Assembly: GCA_003614735.1 (NCBI GenBank)
Contig: KZ992499.1
Coordinates: 1 to 40,650, forward strand
Origin: Thamnocephalis sphaerospora
Taxonomy: Eukaryota; Zoopagomycota; Zoopagomycetes; Zoopagales; Sigmoideomycetaceae
Length of the DNA: 40,650 nucleotides
Direction: 5' to 3'
Shown piece by piece: positions 11,822-25,032 of the stretch. Each line of letters opens with the position of its first letter. The first letter of the stretch is position 1. A program made the position numbers and the translations under genes. The notes beneath the pieces were generated by a model. The model was not told the origin of the DNA. It worked only from the letters and a program-made list of their open reading frames with translations, and made no database searches.

Positions 11822-12100
11822 CTACAGCCCAATACGCTCTGCAGCTGTGCGCTGCCGACGACGCTCGTGCTCCTGCACTACCGGCGGCTGGCTGGGTGTT
11901 GTGCTGATGGCTGACGGTGTTCGGGTTGGCCGCTGACCCGCGGCGTCCTTTCTCCCGGCGTTCTCACGGCTGCTGTCGCCAGTCGCGGTTCGCAGCGCCT
12001 CGTTGGATGGTTCTCCGGGACGCTTTCCAAGGCGCATCTGCCTGATCGCCTCCAGATCGTCCTGCGTCAGTTCGATAGACGTGGGCGGCCGGCGTAGCAT
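11822..12100 (-). CDS. CDC26: anaphase-promoting complex subunit CDC26
   Basis: Single exon of 92 aa. CDC26/Apc12/Hcn1 is a small subunit that stabilises the TPR protein Cdc16/APC6 in the APC/C ubiquitin ligase. The diagnostic N-terminus is present: MLRRPPTSIELTQDDLEAI. It matches the family pattern MLRRxPTxxELxxDDlexx, whose first residues insert into the Cdc16 TPR superhelix. The remainder is hydrophilic and disordered (Pro/Thr/Ser) and ends RTAAERIGL; an (E/D)RIG(L/I/Y) element also occurs near the end of other CDC26 proteins. It lies 247 bp upstream of RPT2 on the same strand, so two protein-degradation genes sit in tandem. The protein is easily missed by automatic annotation because of its size. 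Confidence 0.85.
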   Translation of the reverse strand: MLRRPPTSIELTQDDLEAIRQMRLGKRPGEPSNEALRTATGDSSRENAGRKDAAGQRPTRTPSAISTTPSQPPVVQEHERRRQRTAAERIGL

Positions 12101-13260
12101 TGTAATTGAACGCGTGGGCTGAAAAGTATCCCGTGTCTACCGAGGTGGACAGGTGTCTGCGTGTGTGGGGCAACCAGTAATGGCAGTTTACAGTTTTTGG
12201 CTGGAGGACCGCGTGTAGGAGGAACAACACCGCCGCGTGCGCACAATCGTCGTCACGGTCGCCTCACTGGCTTCCCTTCCCGCCTTCCGCTGCTCTGACC
12301 CTGCCGGCCTGCTTACCTATCCTCTTCTGCACCTGGACACGCTGGTGCTTGCAGTAGTGGCGGCCGACTTTTGACTTGTACTCTCGCGCACGCCACGCCT
12401 GCCACCGGGGCAGCCATACTGCTGTGCGCGCCGGCATCACGCTGGTCGTCTGACCTGGCCTGCTTTCCGCCTCTCTTTCTCTCCCGCTCACTCGCTCTCT
12501 CCCTACCCCTTACCTAACCCGTCTCTTTGTTGGCAGACCAGTCGGGCTGTCTGCCTACTTATTCTCGGCTAGCTAGGCTGTCAGTTCGCCAGGGCTAGCT
12601 GCTCGAGCGCGGCAGCAGACAACGCGTTTTACGGACGCGTGTTTGCCCATCTTCTCCCATTACAAGCCAGGGTCTGCCAGTGGATTACCTTTACGGCAGC
12701 AGACGCTGTTTTCCTGCCCTGTCACTGGCAAATTGTCTGGTAGGTTGACATGCCAGTGGTGGCTATTGGGGGCGTGGACGCGCGTTGGCTAGTGCGGAGG
12801 TGGTCGACTGGGACAATCATCATTGGACATGTCCTCCATGCCACCACGTCCGCCTTGGCAAGCTATTGCCTGCGAGTACGCTCGAGGGGCGGAACGCGAT
12901 CTCGGGCAGTATAGGCAGTCTGATCGCGTCAATGGTACGGCACTGCATAGTGCTAGCTTGGCTGGTGGTTGGCACTTTTCAGCAGCCCGTGCGATCGTGT
13001 GGAGTTGATCGCCATAGTATAGCCGATGGAGCCATGGGTGTCGTGGCAGTATTGCTGCGGCTGCTGCTTCTGCTATTGCTGTTATTGCTGGTGGTGATGA
13101 TGGTAGCGGTGGCAGTGACGACGATGGTGGTGGGCACGTGCCAATTGCCTAGAGATAGTGCGCGATGCTAACGTTGCATGCAATGCTACCAACACGATGG
13201 CCATCGATACGGATTGTAGCTTGGATAGTCTGCATCAACACGCTAATCAGCGGCTAGGTC
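12101..13260. other. 1.16-kb divergent intergenic region between CDC26 and SIN3
   Basis: No credible gene is seen. It contains a pyrimidine-rich tract (about 12465-12535, CTCTCTTTCTCTCCCGCTC-like), which in fungi often marks core promoters or transcription start regions. Just upstream of the SIN3 ATG there is a trinucleotide-biased stretch (about 13050-13130, GCTGCTG/TGCTGTTATTGCTGGTGG) that is likely part of the SIN3 5' leader. Small open frames here have no recognisable content. Confidence 0.5.
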
Positions 13261-15622
13261 ATGGAGCACACAAACGGTGGTGCCGATCATGGCCAAGCGG
13301 CAATGCAAGACACACATACGGGAGCACTACCGCCGACGGCTGAGCACGCGATAGCGGACGCAGCCATGTCGCGTCCTCGTGTGGAAGGGTAAGCACCAAC
13401 ATTAGACGGATGGCGGGGCAGCTGCTGATGCCATCTTGCCTCATGCAGTGTTCCAAACTACGCGCAAACGGGCGATGCCATGGCTGTTGATACGGCCCCG
13501 TCGGTCGCTGCGCCGCAGTCGGTCGTGCAAAGTGCTCCTATGGCAACCGGACCTATGGTTGCACCGATGGCGGGTTCCGCTGTGGCATCACACGCACCGG
13601 TTCTGACCGCTCTAGCGGGTGGCCCTGCTGCTGAGCCGGAAATGCAGCAGCAGACTACGGTGGCTTATGCCCTCGCGGAATCTGGTGTTACGGTGCGTCT
13701 CGTATGCGACAAACAGACAAGTGTTGGTGAACTTGTTTTACTAACATATGGTGGGTTGATTACACCGACGCGATAGCAGAATGTTCCGGGCGCTCCACCA
13801 ATGCAGGGGGCTGGTTCTACGCCGCTTGCAACTATCAAAACAGAGCCAAGCATCCCGGCGCCTTCAGGTGCGGCGATGGGCGGTCCGTCGCAGATGGCAC
13901 CGTCTACGCCGCACGCTGCTCAAGGACAAGATGCACCGTCTGGACCGGCCGCTGCCGACGCAGATGCCGAAAGTTCACGCGCACGCAGCGGCCTCAATGT
14001 CCGTGATGCTTTGGTCTATCTGGAGGACGTGAAGAAGCAGTTTGCAGATCAGCCAGATGTGTACAACCGCTTTCTGGACATTATGAAGGAGTTCAAGAGC
14101 CATGCGTAGGTGGACTAGGGGAGCTTGCGCTTGCGGTGGCAAGTGCTAATGGTGCGATGCGGTGTCTCCTCGATACCATGCTCGTCTGCACGATGTAGCA
14201 TCGATACGCCGGGTGTGATTGATCGCGTGCTGGAGCTGTTTGGCAGCAATATGTCTCTGATCATTGGCTTCAACACCTTTCTGCCGCCTGGCTATGAGAT
14301 CGGGCCTGATCCGATTGGCGTGCGTGTGACGACACCGCAATATACACGTGTGCACCGGGTTGCAAAGAAGAAGCCGCGTACACCGTCCAAGACGGCTCGC
14401 ACGCCCGGCCGCGAGGGCGAACTGTCCATGCCGATGGCGCATGGTGCGATTGGATCGCCTGCTGCACAGCGTGCTGCAGGACCACATGGACAGTCGCTTC
14501 CTCCCATCAAGGCGCCCGATGCGTATGATACTGGCGTGCCTGGCTTTTCGGGGGCCGCATCAAGTTCCCATGCTTCAGCCCCTTCAGCATTTGGCTCTCC
14601 GCCACAGCCTGTCTCGGCGAGTAGCGGGGTAGTGTACGCGCCCGGGGCATCTCCGCCTGCCCAGACTGCCGCGCCCTATGGAAAGGCAGCGCATACGCAG
14701 CAGCCGCCAGCCGCTGCCGGCGCCATATCTGGCCAGACCGGCGGAATGCCACCCATGCATGCAGCTGGCGCACATGCTAGCTACGGTGGGATGCCGCAGA
14801 CTGGCGCAGTGACGGCAGCGCCAGCCGCCCAGCCGCCTCGCGGCACAGGAGCTGCGTCGTCGCAGCCGCCAGCACAGCCGCCGCCAGCGCAACAGCCACA
14901 AGGACAGCAGGGACAGCAGTCGGCTATGCCGATAGCTTCAGGCGCCCGGCCCCATGCTGGTCCGGCCGAGTTTAATCACGCCATCACGTTTGTCAACAAG
15001 ATCAAGGTGAGTACAACAACGGCGTCTTGACCTACATTAGCGCACTTGGTGCTAACCAAACACGGCGTGTAGAATCGATTTGCATCGCAGCCGGACATTT
15101 ACAAACAGTTTCTGGAAATTCTGCAGCAGTATCAGCGGGAGAATAAGCCGCTCAAAGATGTGTATGCACACGTCCAAGTGCTTTTCCGCGAGGCTGAGGA
15201 TCTGCTGGTAGAATTCAAGCAGTTTTTGCCAGATCCAAGTGCCAATGCAGCTGCCACCACTGCGCCGGCCGGTGGCGTTGGCGCAGTGCGCTCTAATGCC
15301 GGTACGTGCCGCCTTCAGATGCTTGTGGCTTCCTGCGCGCGCGCGCGACTAACGGCGTGGTGTATGCATGTACGTACGGGTACTGACCCTCCAGGCCCTC
15401 ACCTCCCGCCTGTGGGCACCTTTTCGTCCTATGCGTCTGTCCCCGTAGGTGCCACTGGCGATCCCTATCGGCCAGCTGGCTATGTTGTTGCCCAGATGCC
15501 GCCAAACGTCCACATGGGCGGTTCTGGTGCCGTGGCTGGTAGTGCATCGGCCATCGCGCTAAAGAAGAAGCGAGATGGCCAAGCAAGTGCGGCTGAAATT
15601 GCACGCGTAAGTACTGACCTGC

Positions 15623-15653
<31 letters not shown>

Positions 15654-18600
15654 GATACACAGCATGTCACCATTGCTGACCTATATTTTGGGTACTGCGG
15701 AGACAGAAGCGGCAGAAGCAGCAGACGAGCATTATGGCGGGTGGCTCCATGTCTGAGGGCAAGACAAGCGCATCGGCAGACGAACTGGTGTTCTTTGAGC
15801 GCGTCAAGCGACATCTCACCAACAAGCAGACTTATGTGGAGTTTATCAAGATTTTGAATTTGTTTAGTCAAGAGATTCTGGACCGCAAGCAGGTTGTCGA
15901 GCGTGTCGAGCCGTTCCTGAGTAATCGAGCCGATCTGTTTGACTGGTTCAAGATGTTTGTTGGCTATGATGGCAAGCAGGAGGTCGTGATTAATGAGGCG
16001 CCACCTCGTGAGAAGATTGACCTATCGCGATGCAAGGCTGCTAGCACCAGTTATCGCGTGCTACCGCTTGCAGTAGGTATTCTACGGTCTTTTAAATAGC
16101 GAGCACTCTGTTTACCCGTGTGTGCGCCACAATTTAGGATCAAAAACTGCCGTGCTCCGGTCGCGAAGATATGTGTTACGAGGTAGTCAACGACAAGTAC
16201 GTTTCGCACCCGACTTGGGCCAGTGAAGATCAGGAGTTTATTGCACACCGCAAAAACCAGTTTGAGGAGGCAATGCATCGCTGTGAAGAGGAGCGCTACG
16301 AGTATGATCTCTACATAGAGGCAAACCTGCACACGATTGCTTTGCTGGAGCCGATTGCACGACGCATCGAAATGATGACGGCCGAAGAGCGTGCGGCATT
16401 CCGGCTGCCGGATGGCATGGGTGGCCAAAGCCGGACCATCTACAAGCGAATCATGCGCAAGGTGTACGAAGATCGCGCGTCGGATATCATTGAGCAGCTT
16501 CAGGTGAACCCGACCAACACAGTACCGGTGGTGCTGGCGCGGCTCAAGCAAAAGGACGAGGAGTGGCGAAAGGCGCAGGTAAGCAACAATCTCGCGCTAA
16601 TGGACGCTGATGTCTATTGCTGATGTGCTCACCTGTGTGCTGCCTGCCATCGCAATGCGGCTACCCTTTTGCTTGTTTGACCATGTAGCGTGAAAGCAAC
16701 AAGATCTGGCGTGAAGTCGAGATACGCAACTACTACAAGTCGTTGGATCACCAGGGCATCAACTTCAAGGGCAACGACAAACGGACGTTGTCGCATAAGA
16801 CGCTACTGGAAAAAGTCGAGGCCATTTACAAGGAGCAGATGGCTGCACGCCGACCGGGTGACCCGCGACCGGCCTACCAGTTTTCGTTTGACATTCAGGA
16901 TAACGATCTCATCCAGGACGTGGCCAGCTTGCTGATGACGTGCATGGATCGGCAGACGGCCATGTCGAGCGCCGACCGTGAGCATGTGGAGGACTTTATC
17001 CTTGGATTTCTCAAGGACTTTTTCGGACTGCGCAAGGTGGAGTCTGACCGCTTGCATCGGATGACGCTGCAGCGTTCGGCACACAATGGTCGCAGCGGCT
17101 CAGCCGCCTCGGATGCGGATCGGGACGATGCCCTTTCGGTGGTGTCACACGATTCGGACGCCGACTCGTCTTCCTCGCTGCCAGGTCGGAGAACGCGTGG
17201 ACGTGAGCAGTCCCTGCGTCGTGATGTGCTGCTTCGTCGCGGCGCGCAGCGAGCGGATGGTAATGACGGCGACGACACGTCTCCTGAGGAGAGCGAAGCA
17301 AAGGCTGAGGATGGCGACAGCAGCGCTATGGCTGTAGACGACGCAAAGCTTGTTGTCAACGGCACTGGCGACCATCCTGCTGCAACGTCTGCTGCGTCGA
17401 ATGCAGCCAGCAACGACGGGGAGCAGCCGCCGCTGCTGGATGTACATATGGCCGACAACGGTGCCGTCGATGCAGGGTGGCTGCAGGTGCAGCGCAACCA
17501 TGGCCGCTCCATGTCGTCGCCATCGTCGGCGGCAGCGTCCGTCCAGGACGAATCCGCAGACAATGAGCCATCCGCCGCATTCTCAAGCACCGTTGGTCGC
17601 ACGTTAGTGTGCTTTGGCAACAACGCATTCTACATCTTCTTCCGGTTATACCAGGTGGGTGGTGCTGTCCATTACGCATCAGGCCTCCTCTGCTAACTAT
17701 CCTGCGCTGCCAATAGACCCTGTATCACCGACTGCAGACGCTGAAGAAGACGGCAGGCATGGAGGGCTTTGGCCGCAAGGTGAATCCTGTGGCTGAGGGC
17801 ATGGCAATCCAGCATCGACTTGCCTGTGAGTACACTGAGGCGCGCAAGGCATGAGCCAACGGTGTAGCGGTGTTGCTCACATGCCGCTCCATCAAAACTG
17901 TAGCGCTGAATGACTATGACTTGGCCAACGACAATTATTATCGCATCGAGCTGGACCTCATTGCACGGCTGCTTATGCAAGACATGGACAAGAACACGTT
18001 CGAGGACAGCACGCGCTATCTGTTTGGCACCAAGGGCTACATCATGTTTACTGTAAACCATCTTGCTCAGTCTATTCTGCGCCAGGTACGTTGCGCACGC
18101 GATGCCACCTATGCACGCTTTGCCTCACACGCGACGTCCCGTAGATTCAGCCGATTGTAAACGACAATGTGTGCCTTGGCCTGATGGACATTTTCCGACA
18201 GTATGGCCGAGCTGGCCCGCGCCAGCATCCAGCCTACTGGGCCAAGGCGGAGGCACTGTTGGCCAACACGGATGATCGGCTGTTCCGCTTTGAGTTTGTA
18301 GGTGCCAAGCCTGCACTGCGCCCAACTATCATCTGTACGCGACTAACCGCGCAAAATTGTTGATGCACAGAACTTTGATACGCGACAACTTTTTGTCCAG
18401 TACATTGATGTCGAAGACCAGTTCGAGGACGATGTCGAGTCGCGCGAAGAACGCTGGGCTCGCTATGTGGAAAGCTATGTTGCGCTGACCCCAACCGCCG
18501 GTGTACATATCGAGACGCACCCATGCTTGCACCGGTAAGCACTGTACTGCATACTTTTTGCTGCGCCCACACTGACGGGCGTTGTACTGGCGCTGCAGCA

Positions 18601-19058
18601 ACTTGCCGGAGGAGCCTGAGCCACCAGCAGAAAATGCCGTGTCCGTGTACAATGGCTTGGAGGCTAAAATCTGCACCAACACGTACCGGCTCTTCTTTGT
18701 GGAAAACCGGAGCGACTGGTTCATACGGCGCCAGCGTGGTCAGTCGGCAGATGCGACACAGCGCGATCGCACACACCGGCATCGTGCCTGGAATCGATGG
18801 CTGAATGGTCCGCACGGCTGGCAGCGTGAGGTGGTGGCCGAACCTCAAACGGCGTCGGCCGACGTAAGCCCCACCGACACCGCCATGGCCGTGGATGATC
18901 CGGATGTTAAGCTGAGCGCTGCGGAGCGCGAGGCACAATGTGTTGCGTGGCTGACCGGCGAGGAGGCAGATGCACGTCCTGTGCGCCATGTCACCGAGCC
19001 ATGGGCAAACTATCGCGTGTTTGCCAAGGCCAGTCACGCGCCGGTGGCTACTGCATAG
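13261..19058 (+). CDS. SIN3: SIN3 transcriptional corepressor
   Basis: Sin3 is the scaffold of the Rpd3-type histone deacetylase complex in the nucleus. Fourteen exons: 13261-13388, 13449-13692, 13780-14105, 14199-15006, 15073-15301, 15395-15606, 15707-16072, 16138-16578, 16689-17654, 17717-17825, 17904-18085, 18145-18297, 18371-18534 and 18599-19058. The sum is 4788 nt, or 1595 aa (yeast Sin3 is 1536). Three paired amphipathic helix domains are visible: PAH1 about 193-262 ([10 protein letters not shown]...[10 protein letters not shown]), PAH2 about 490-556 (FVNKIKNRF...FKQFLP) and PAH3 about 673-737 (FFERVKRHL...WFKMFVGYD). The HDAC-interaction domain follows with [22 protein letters not shown] and [10 protein letters not shown], then the Sin3_C region ([32 protein letters not shown]). 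The PAH1-PAH2 linker is Pro/Gln/Ala-rich. A fourth PAH was not seen. Some CAG/TAG acceptors (13779, 15706, 18144) have in-frame alternatives, so a few residues may differ. Confidence 0.95.
15625..15653. repeat. (GT)n microsatellite in SIN3 intron 6
   Basis: About 14 GT units start 18 nt after the donor of the 100-nt intron 15607-15706. The intron is otherwise normal, with a branch-like CTGACC near 15677. Confidence 0.95.
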
Positions 19059-19460
19059 GCAGCTGCCGCTGCTGCTGGGCGCTTGTCCGGCATCTGTCTA
19101 CCATACAGCGCACTTCTTATTCTACCCGTTTTTCTTGCTCACTGCACGCGTCGCGGAAGGCAACGGCCACCGCAGCACTCCCATCTATCATCGGCGTCAT
19201 GCTCGGCGCCGTCGTTTTCTTTGCCAAAGTAAAACTCGCACTGTTGTTGTAAGCGATGCGCACTGGCTCACGCCCGGATATGAGAGCGCGTCGCGTGACC
19301 GCGTACCGCGATTTATTCCCGAAAGAAAAGGGAACGCCGCTGCCTTTTGCGTGCGGTATGCGCGCAATTAGCAAGGGCAGGATGAACGTGATCCAACGTC
19401 GCGAGCAGATGCGCAAGAGACAACGTGCAAGCGATGCGACGAGGATAAGGCAAGGTCCAT
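19059..19460. other. convergent intergenic region, SIN3 to RPL38
   Basis: About 400 bp between two 3' ends. Open frames cross it (for example plus 19256-19474) but have no domain content; it is best read as 3' untranslated sequence of SIN3 and RPL38. Confidence 0.5.
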
Positions 19461-20480
19461 TTAGATGGTCTTGACGTCAAGGACTAGAGCGCCAAGGTGC
19501 AATCATGTAAGCTTCCTACTCAACATTCACCCGCCCATATGTCGCGACTGTCTGCACAAGTGGACATACTCGCCACAGCAGCCGTCGATCTACATTCGCC
19601 ACCGCCATCCCGTTCCCTCTAAACTACGCACCAGGCGGCAGAGACTGGCGCAGCTTGTTGGCCTTCTCGGCGTCCTCGATGACGAGGGTGTACAGGTAGC
19701 GCGAGCACCGGACCTTGAACTTGGTCTGGCTGCCGTTCTTCTTGACGCGGGCACCTATCGAGGACACAGCAAACAGCGCCGTCATCGGTTAGCCATCGGT
19801 ATGCGCCGCGCCGATCTATGCTGTCCCACAGCATACTCGTATAATGCGTTGCCATATGCGCGCTCATTGCTACACCACATCAACAGCGGTACCTACCCTT
19901 GGCGTCCTTACGGCGGGCAACCTCGAGGAACTGCTTGATGTCGGTCAGCTGCTTCGGCTGTGGCGCGCATCAGCAGAGATTAGCGCGCCGAGCTACATGA
20001 TGCAACGACCCCCCACAACGAAGCCAGACAGGAGGAGACAGAGAACGCGGGCTGCGATGCCGCCTGCGCGCACATACACACGTCCCATTCGCCAAGCTGA
20101 GCGTGCCCTGTTGGTTCCAACAATTGCGCCATACATAGGTGGGCCATGTTCACCTTTGGTCAAGTGTGAAGCAGACAATCGCTGGTCGCCACCAGTTGCA
20201 TGGATGTCGCATTCAGCGATGCGCCCATTCCCGCTCAGCTTGTTGCGTCCCGTCTCCACCTTGCCCTAGCGCCAGAGGCAGTGTGCACACTCTGTCTCCA
20301 CCAAAGCCATCGCCCCGCCACATCCTCGGCGTCCAGCGGTCCGCCTACAAAGCGCCCGGCGTCACGCGTGTTTGGACCGGATTCGCCAACGGATCACGCC
20401 GCAGACGGATGGATAGATGGATGGATGGATGGATAGATGGATGCATCTGCGCGTCTCCCGCCCGCCCGGACAAGTACCAT
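19461..20480 (-). CDS. RPL38: 60S ribosomal protein eL38
   Basis: eL38 is a small structural protein of the large ribosomal subunit. Four exons on the minus strand: 20478-20480 (ATG only), 19897-19957, 19632-19754 and 19461-19483. Together they give 69 aa, the family's normal length (human 70). The body is unmistakable: [20 protein letters not shown], then [17 protein letters not shown], then [11 protein letters not shown]. Reading on past 19632 would end the protein at PPGA. Splicing to the 23-nt last exon instead gives PPVLDVKTI, which matches the conserved C-terminus (LPPxLxVxxx), so I prefer it. The start is the least certain part: the PKQ exon begins at an acceptor and has no in-frame ATG. 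The nearest upstream ATG followed directly by a GT donor is at 20478-20480 (GCCATG|gtactt), implying a 520-nt first intron. It is divergent from LYAR across 281 bp. Confidence 0.85.
20407..20444. repeat. (GGAT/AGAT)n tetranucleotide tract in RPL38 intron 1
   Basis: About nine imperfect GATG/GATA units lie 34-71 nt downstream of the proposed RPL38 start codon, within its long first intron on the minus strand (read as ATCC/ATCT). Confidence 0.9.
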
Positions 20481-20761
20481 GGCGATAGATGTTCTTCCTG
20501 TACGGAACCCGCGGCGATGGGTATGTTCGATCCAGGCTGAGCAAGAGAGAGGGGGAAGCCCAGCCGCGGAGGCGGATGGCGAGGCGCCAGATGGTGATAG
20601 TTTCGCACCAGCGCATAGGTCAACAAAACTGCCAGTCATAGCTAAGCATCCGCTCTACATTCACACCATCCGCCGGTGTATTATTTTTCTTCTTTCGCGC
20701 TGAGATTCCTGCGCTGCATCTGTTTCGGTCATCTTTCCTGTCACCAGTACCAGTTGTCGCC

Positions 20762-21625
20762 ATGGTCTCGTTTGGTGAGTCTCTACCCGCTGGACGATAC
20801 CTTCTAGCGCTGTCTACCGCAAAACTAATGTCCTACAGTCTGCAATTACTGCCAGGACACCATCAAGAAGCCAAAGCTGGACCAGCACTTTAACCGGTGC
20901 CCCAACGCCAGCTACTCGTGTGTCGATTGCAGCGTCGACTTTTACGGCACCGAGTATCGCTCGCACGTTTCGTGCATTTCAGAGGCTGAAAAGTACCAAA
21001 AGTCGCTGTACAAGGGTCCCAAGGTGCGTGCAGCGTCCGGGTTGGGTGGTATGTCGTTTAAATGCTCACGCGGTAGGTGGCGGCGTCTGCGCAGAAGGGT
21101 GGCCAGCAGAACAATGGCAAGCAGCAGCAGAAGCAGGAAAAGCCGCAGTCAATTGTGGCAGAGCTAAAGTCGGCAGAGACCGAGGAAAAGACGACCAAGG
21201 AGGAGAAGGTAGAGAAGCGCAAGTCGGAGGCCAGTGAGGAAAAGGCGACCAAGAAGAGCAAGAAGAACAAGGAGGAGGCCAAGGAGGAAGGCAGCGCGGA
21301 TCGTCTACGGCGACTGACCCGTGAGATTGTGCAAAAGGTACGGTGCGTGCTGCGGTGCGGTATAACGCAAGCGATTAACACGACGGGTGCCAATGCCCAC
21401 AGGAAAAGAGCATCTCTCTCAAGTCGCTGCAGAAGAAGCTGATCAAGAAGCTTAGCAAGGAGGCAGCGTTGGAAAAGGATGCGGCTGAGCAGCTGATTGC
21501 CAAGGAGGTATGTGCAGCGTGTCGGTACTACTCGTGGATTCCTGGCAGATGCTAACGCGTGCGCGACAACGTCGTCTCAGTTTACTTTTACATTCTCAGG
21601 CGATGCGGTCACACTCAAGCTGTAA
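20762..21625 (+). CDS. LYAR: LYAR-type C2HC zinc-finger nucleolar protein
   Basis: LYAR-family proteins are nucleolar factors linked to pre-rRNA processing and growth. Five exons are joined: 20762-20774, 20839-21023, 21077-21337, 21403-21507 and 21581-21625, giving 202 aa. Residues 5-26 form the first LYAR finger (VCNYCQDTIKKPKLDQHFNRC: C-x2-C-x12-H-x3-C). The second follows at about 33-53 (CVDCSVDFYGTEYRSHVSC). Then comes a long Lys/Glu/Gln-rich segment with several basic clusters (KKSKKNK), which probably serve nuclear or nucleolar localisation. The short C-terminal exon (FTFTFSGDAVTLKL) resembles the conserved hydrophobic tail seen in fungal homologues. The stop lies 94 bp from the stop of the convergent acyltransferase gene. 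Confidence 0.88.
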
Positions 21626-21719
21626 TTTAGCATTGGAACGCGCTTGCATGGCGTGCAGCTTAGAATAACACTCGGTTTACTCTGGCAGTGCAAAGACAGG
21701 TGGCGATGGTTGTGCGTGA

Positions 21720-23260
21720 CTACCGCTTGCGTACCTGGCCACTGCTACGATGCGCGTAGTACTCTAGAAACTCGCGCTTGTCTGCTACGCCCAGCTGGGT
21801 GCGACGCAGCCGTGCCATTTGTCCAAGCAGTACGGCAATTTCCTCGCCCAGCGGATCATCTGTGGGCGACTGGCCTTCACGCGGCTCTGGCGTGGCTGTA
21901 GTCGGACACTCGCTAGGCGAGAGGTATCGCACTGTCATGGCATTGTTATACTGTAATGCACGCGTGTTAGCACCGGCTACATCTACATTATGCCTGCCAA
22001 TATCACAGCATCGCACCTGGCAGCAAAGGCGAAACAGATGTGAATATGGATTGCCAAGGGCGTAGGTGGGGCAGTAATGCTCGTACGGGTATCTAAGCGT
22101 AGCAGGCATGGCACCATCGTTTGTGAGCTATGCGTACTGCATAGCGCAATGTCTACTAGCTTACTTGAACCCAATGATATGGATGTGAGCATGTGCTGCT
22201 TCCGGATCAAAGTTGCGAAACACGGGCGAGAACCTTAGCAGAGCGCGTCCATTTGACGTGGTTGCCTGTAGGCGCGTGATATGAGCATCCACCTGCTAGT
22301 GCCAAGGCGTGTGCGTAGCTACTCACTTCGGGCAGTACAACGATCGGACCAAGGCGCTGCTGCTGTGCCCGGTGCACCAGGGTCTTTAGCGGCATTGCAT
22401 CCTCGGGCGGCTCCATTTCAGCACGAACGCAGCCACAGAGCATCTGCCAGACCGTCACCGGTACCACGCGATCTCCATAGACGCGCGTAAAGGTGGGCGC
22501 AAAGCTGGATAGCACGTCGCTGCGTTAGACGACAGCTGCTGCGCACGTTTAGGTCCATGTGCGTACCGAAAAGCAAAATAGAGAATGTCCAAGTAGCCGG
22601 CACTATTGGCGACAATAATATCTCCGGAGCGCACGGACCCATCGTTTTTCTTCAACCTACGAGTGGCGCCACGTCTGATAAAGTGGTGGCCGTGAGCTTG
22701 GCGGATTCATCTACACGCCGCCCACTCGGTGGCGTACCCTCTCCGCAAGGTTGCCGTGTCCACCTTAATCCAGTGCACGCCAACAATCAGCAGAGCTAGA
22801 CGGGCGCAGAGGCCAACGAGGAGACGGCGCAGCGGTCTTTGGAGCACTGGAAACACCAGCTGTACCTATCGCTTAGTAAAAAAAAAAAGTGGGCAGCACA
22901 TACCAGCCAACGCAGCAGCGCTCACCAGCAGACACAGTGCTTCTGCAGCCAGCCATATCAGCGCATCGGCAGCAAGCAAAATAAAGCGAGCAATGGCCAG
23001 AACAGGACCAAGCAGATAGTCCTTGAGCACCTTGTTCGCCATAGCTAGGCCGCTACGGTCTGCGCGTGGCGGCTGGCAGGCAGGCAGGTTACCAAAAGGC
23101 AGCTTTAAGCGTAGAAAGCGCGCCGTGACCTACCACCGGATGCAAGAACGGGTGAATGCCGGTGCCGGCATCCTGTTTACCGCGTCAGTACTCTGCCACG
23201 TGTCATAGAAAGCGGACGCTATGCCCGGGTACATACTCTCCAGCGAGAGAATTTTTCCAT
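21720..23260 (-). CDS. LOA1: LOA1/VPS66-type lysophosphatidic acid acyltransferase
   Basis: Yeast Loa1 (YPR139C) is an ER and lipid-droplet acyltransferase using LPA and oleoyl-CoA. Nine exons on the minus strand: 23237-23260, 23093-23172, 22926-23052, 22738-22859 (or -22865), 22567-22656, 22327-22504, 22165-22265, 22017-22092 and 21720-21950. This gives about 342 aa. The N-terminus MEKFSRWRDAGTGIHPFL matches the family start MEK..NWRD.GTGI.PFL, which fixes the start. Two hydrophobic helices follow (residues about 45-100). The motif-I region reads VANSAGYLDILYF, with Ser where the classical H(x4)D has His; yeast Loa1 also lacks that His. The motif-III region is VVLPEATTSNGRALLRF. The C-terminus VADKREFLEYYA...RKR aligns with the yeast end. 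The intron acceptor at 22860/22866 is ambiguous by two codons. It is divergent from DUS2 by 148 bp. Confidence 0.88.
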
Positions 23261-23366
23261 GCTCAACGCTCAGGCGCGTGCGCAGCGTGTGAATGCGCGG
23301 GTGGATGAAGAGGTGATGGCAACGACGGAGCTGTGGTTTGTTAAGCGAAACAAGGTGCTTTTTTGA

Positions 23367-25032
<1,666 letters not shown>

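Noticed and set aside
12785-13171. 128-codon plus-strand frame before SIN3
   Set aside because: Low-complexity Leu/Val run from GCT/GTG trinucleotides in the SIN3 leader; no domain, poor start context.
16895-17623. 242-codon minus-strand open frame inside SIN3
   Set aside because: Antisense to the Ser/Asp-rich SIN3 exon 9; the Ser/Ala composition simply mirrors the coding strand.
19624-19631. RPL38 stop at the TAG giving a protein ending PPGA
   Set aside because: It would truncate the conserved C-terminus; splicing at CCTG|gtgcgt to a 23-nt exon restores the family ending in perfect phase.
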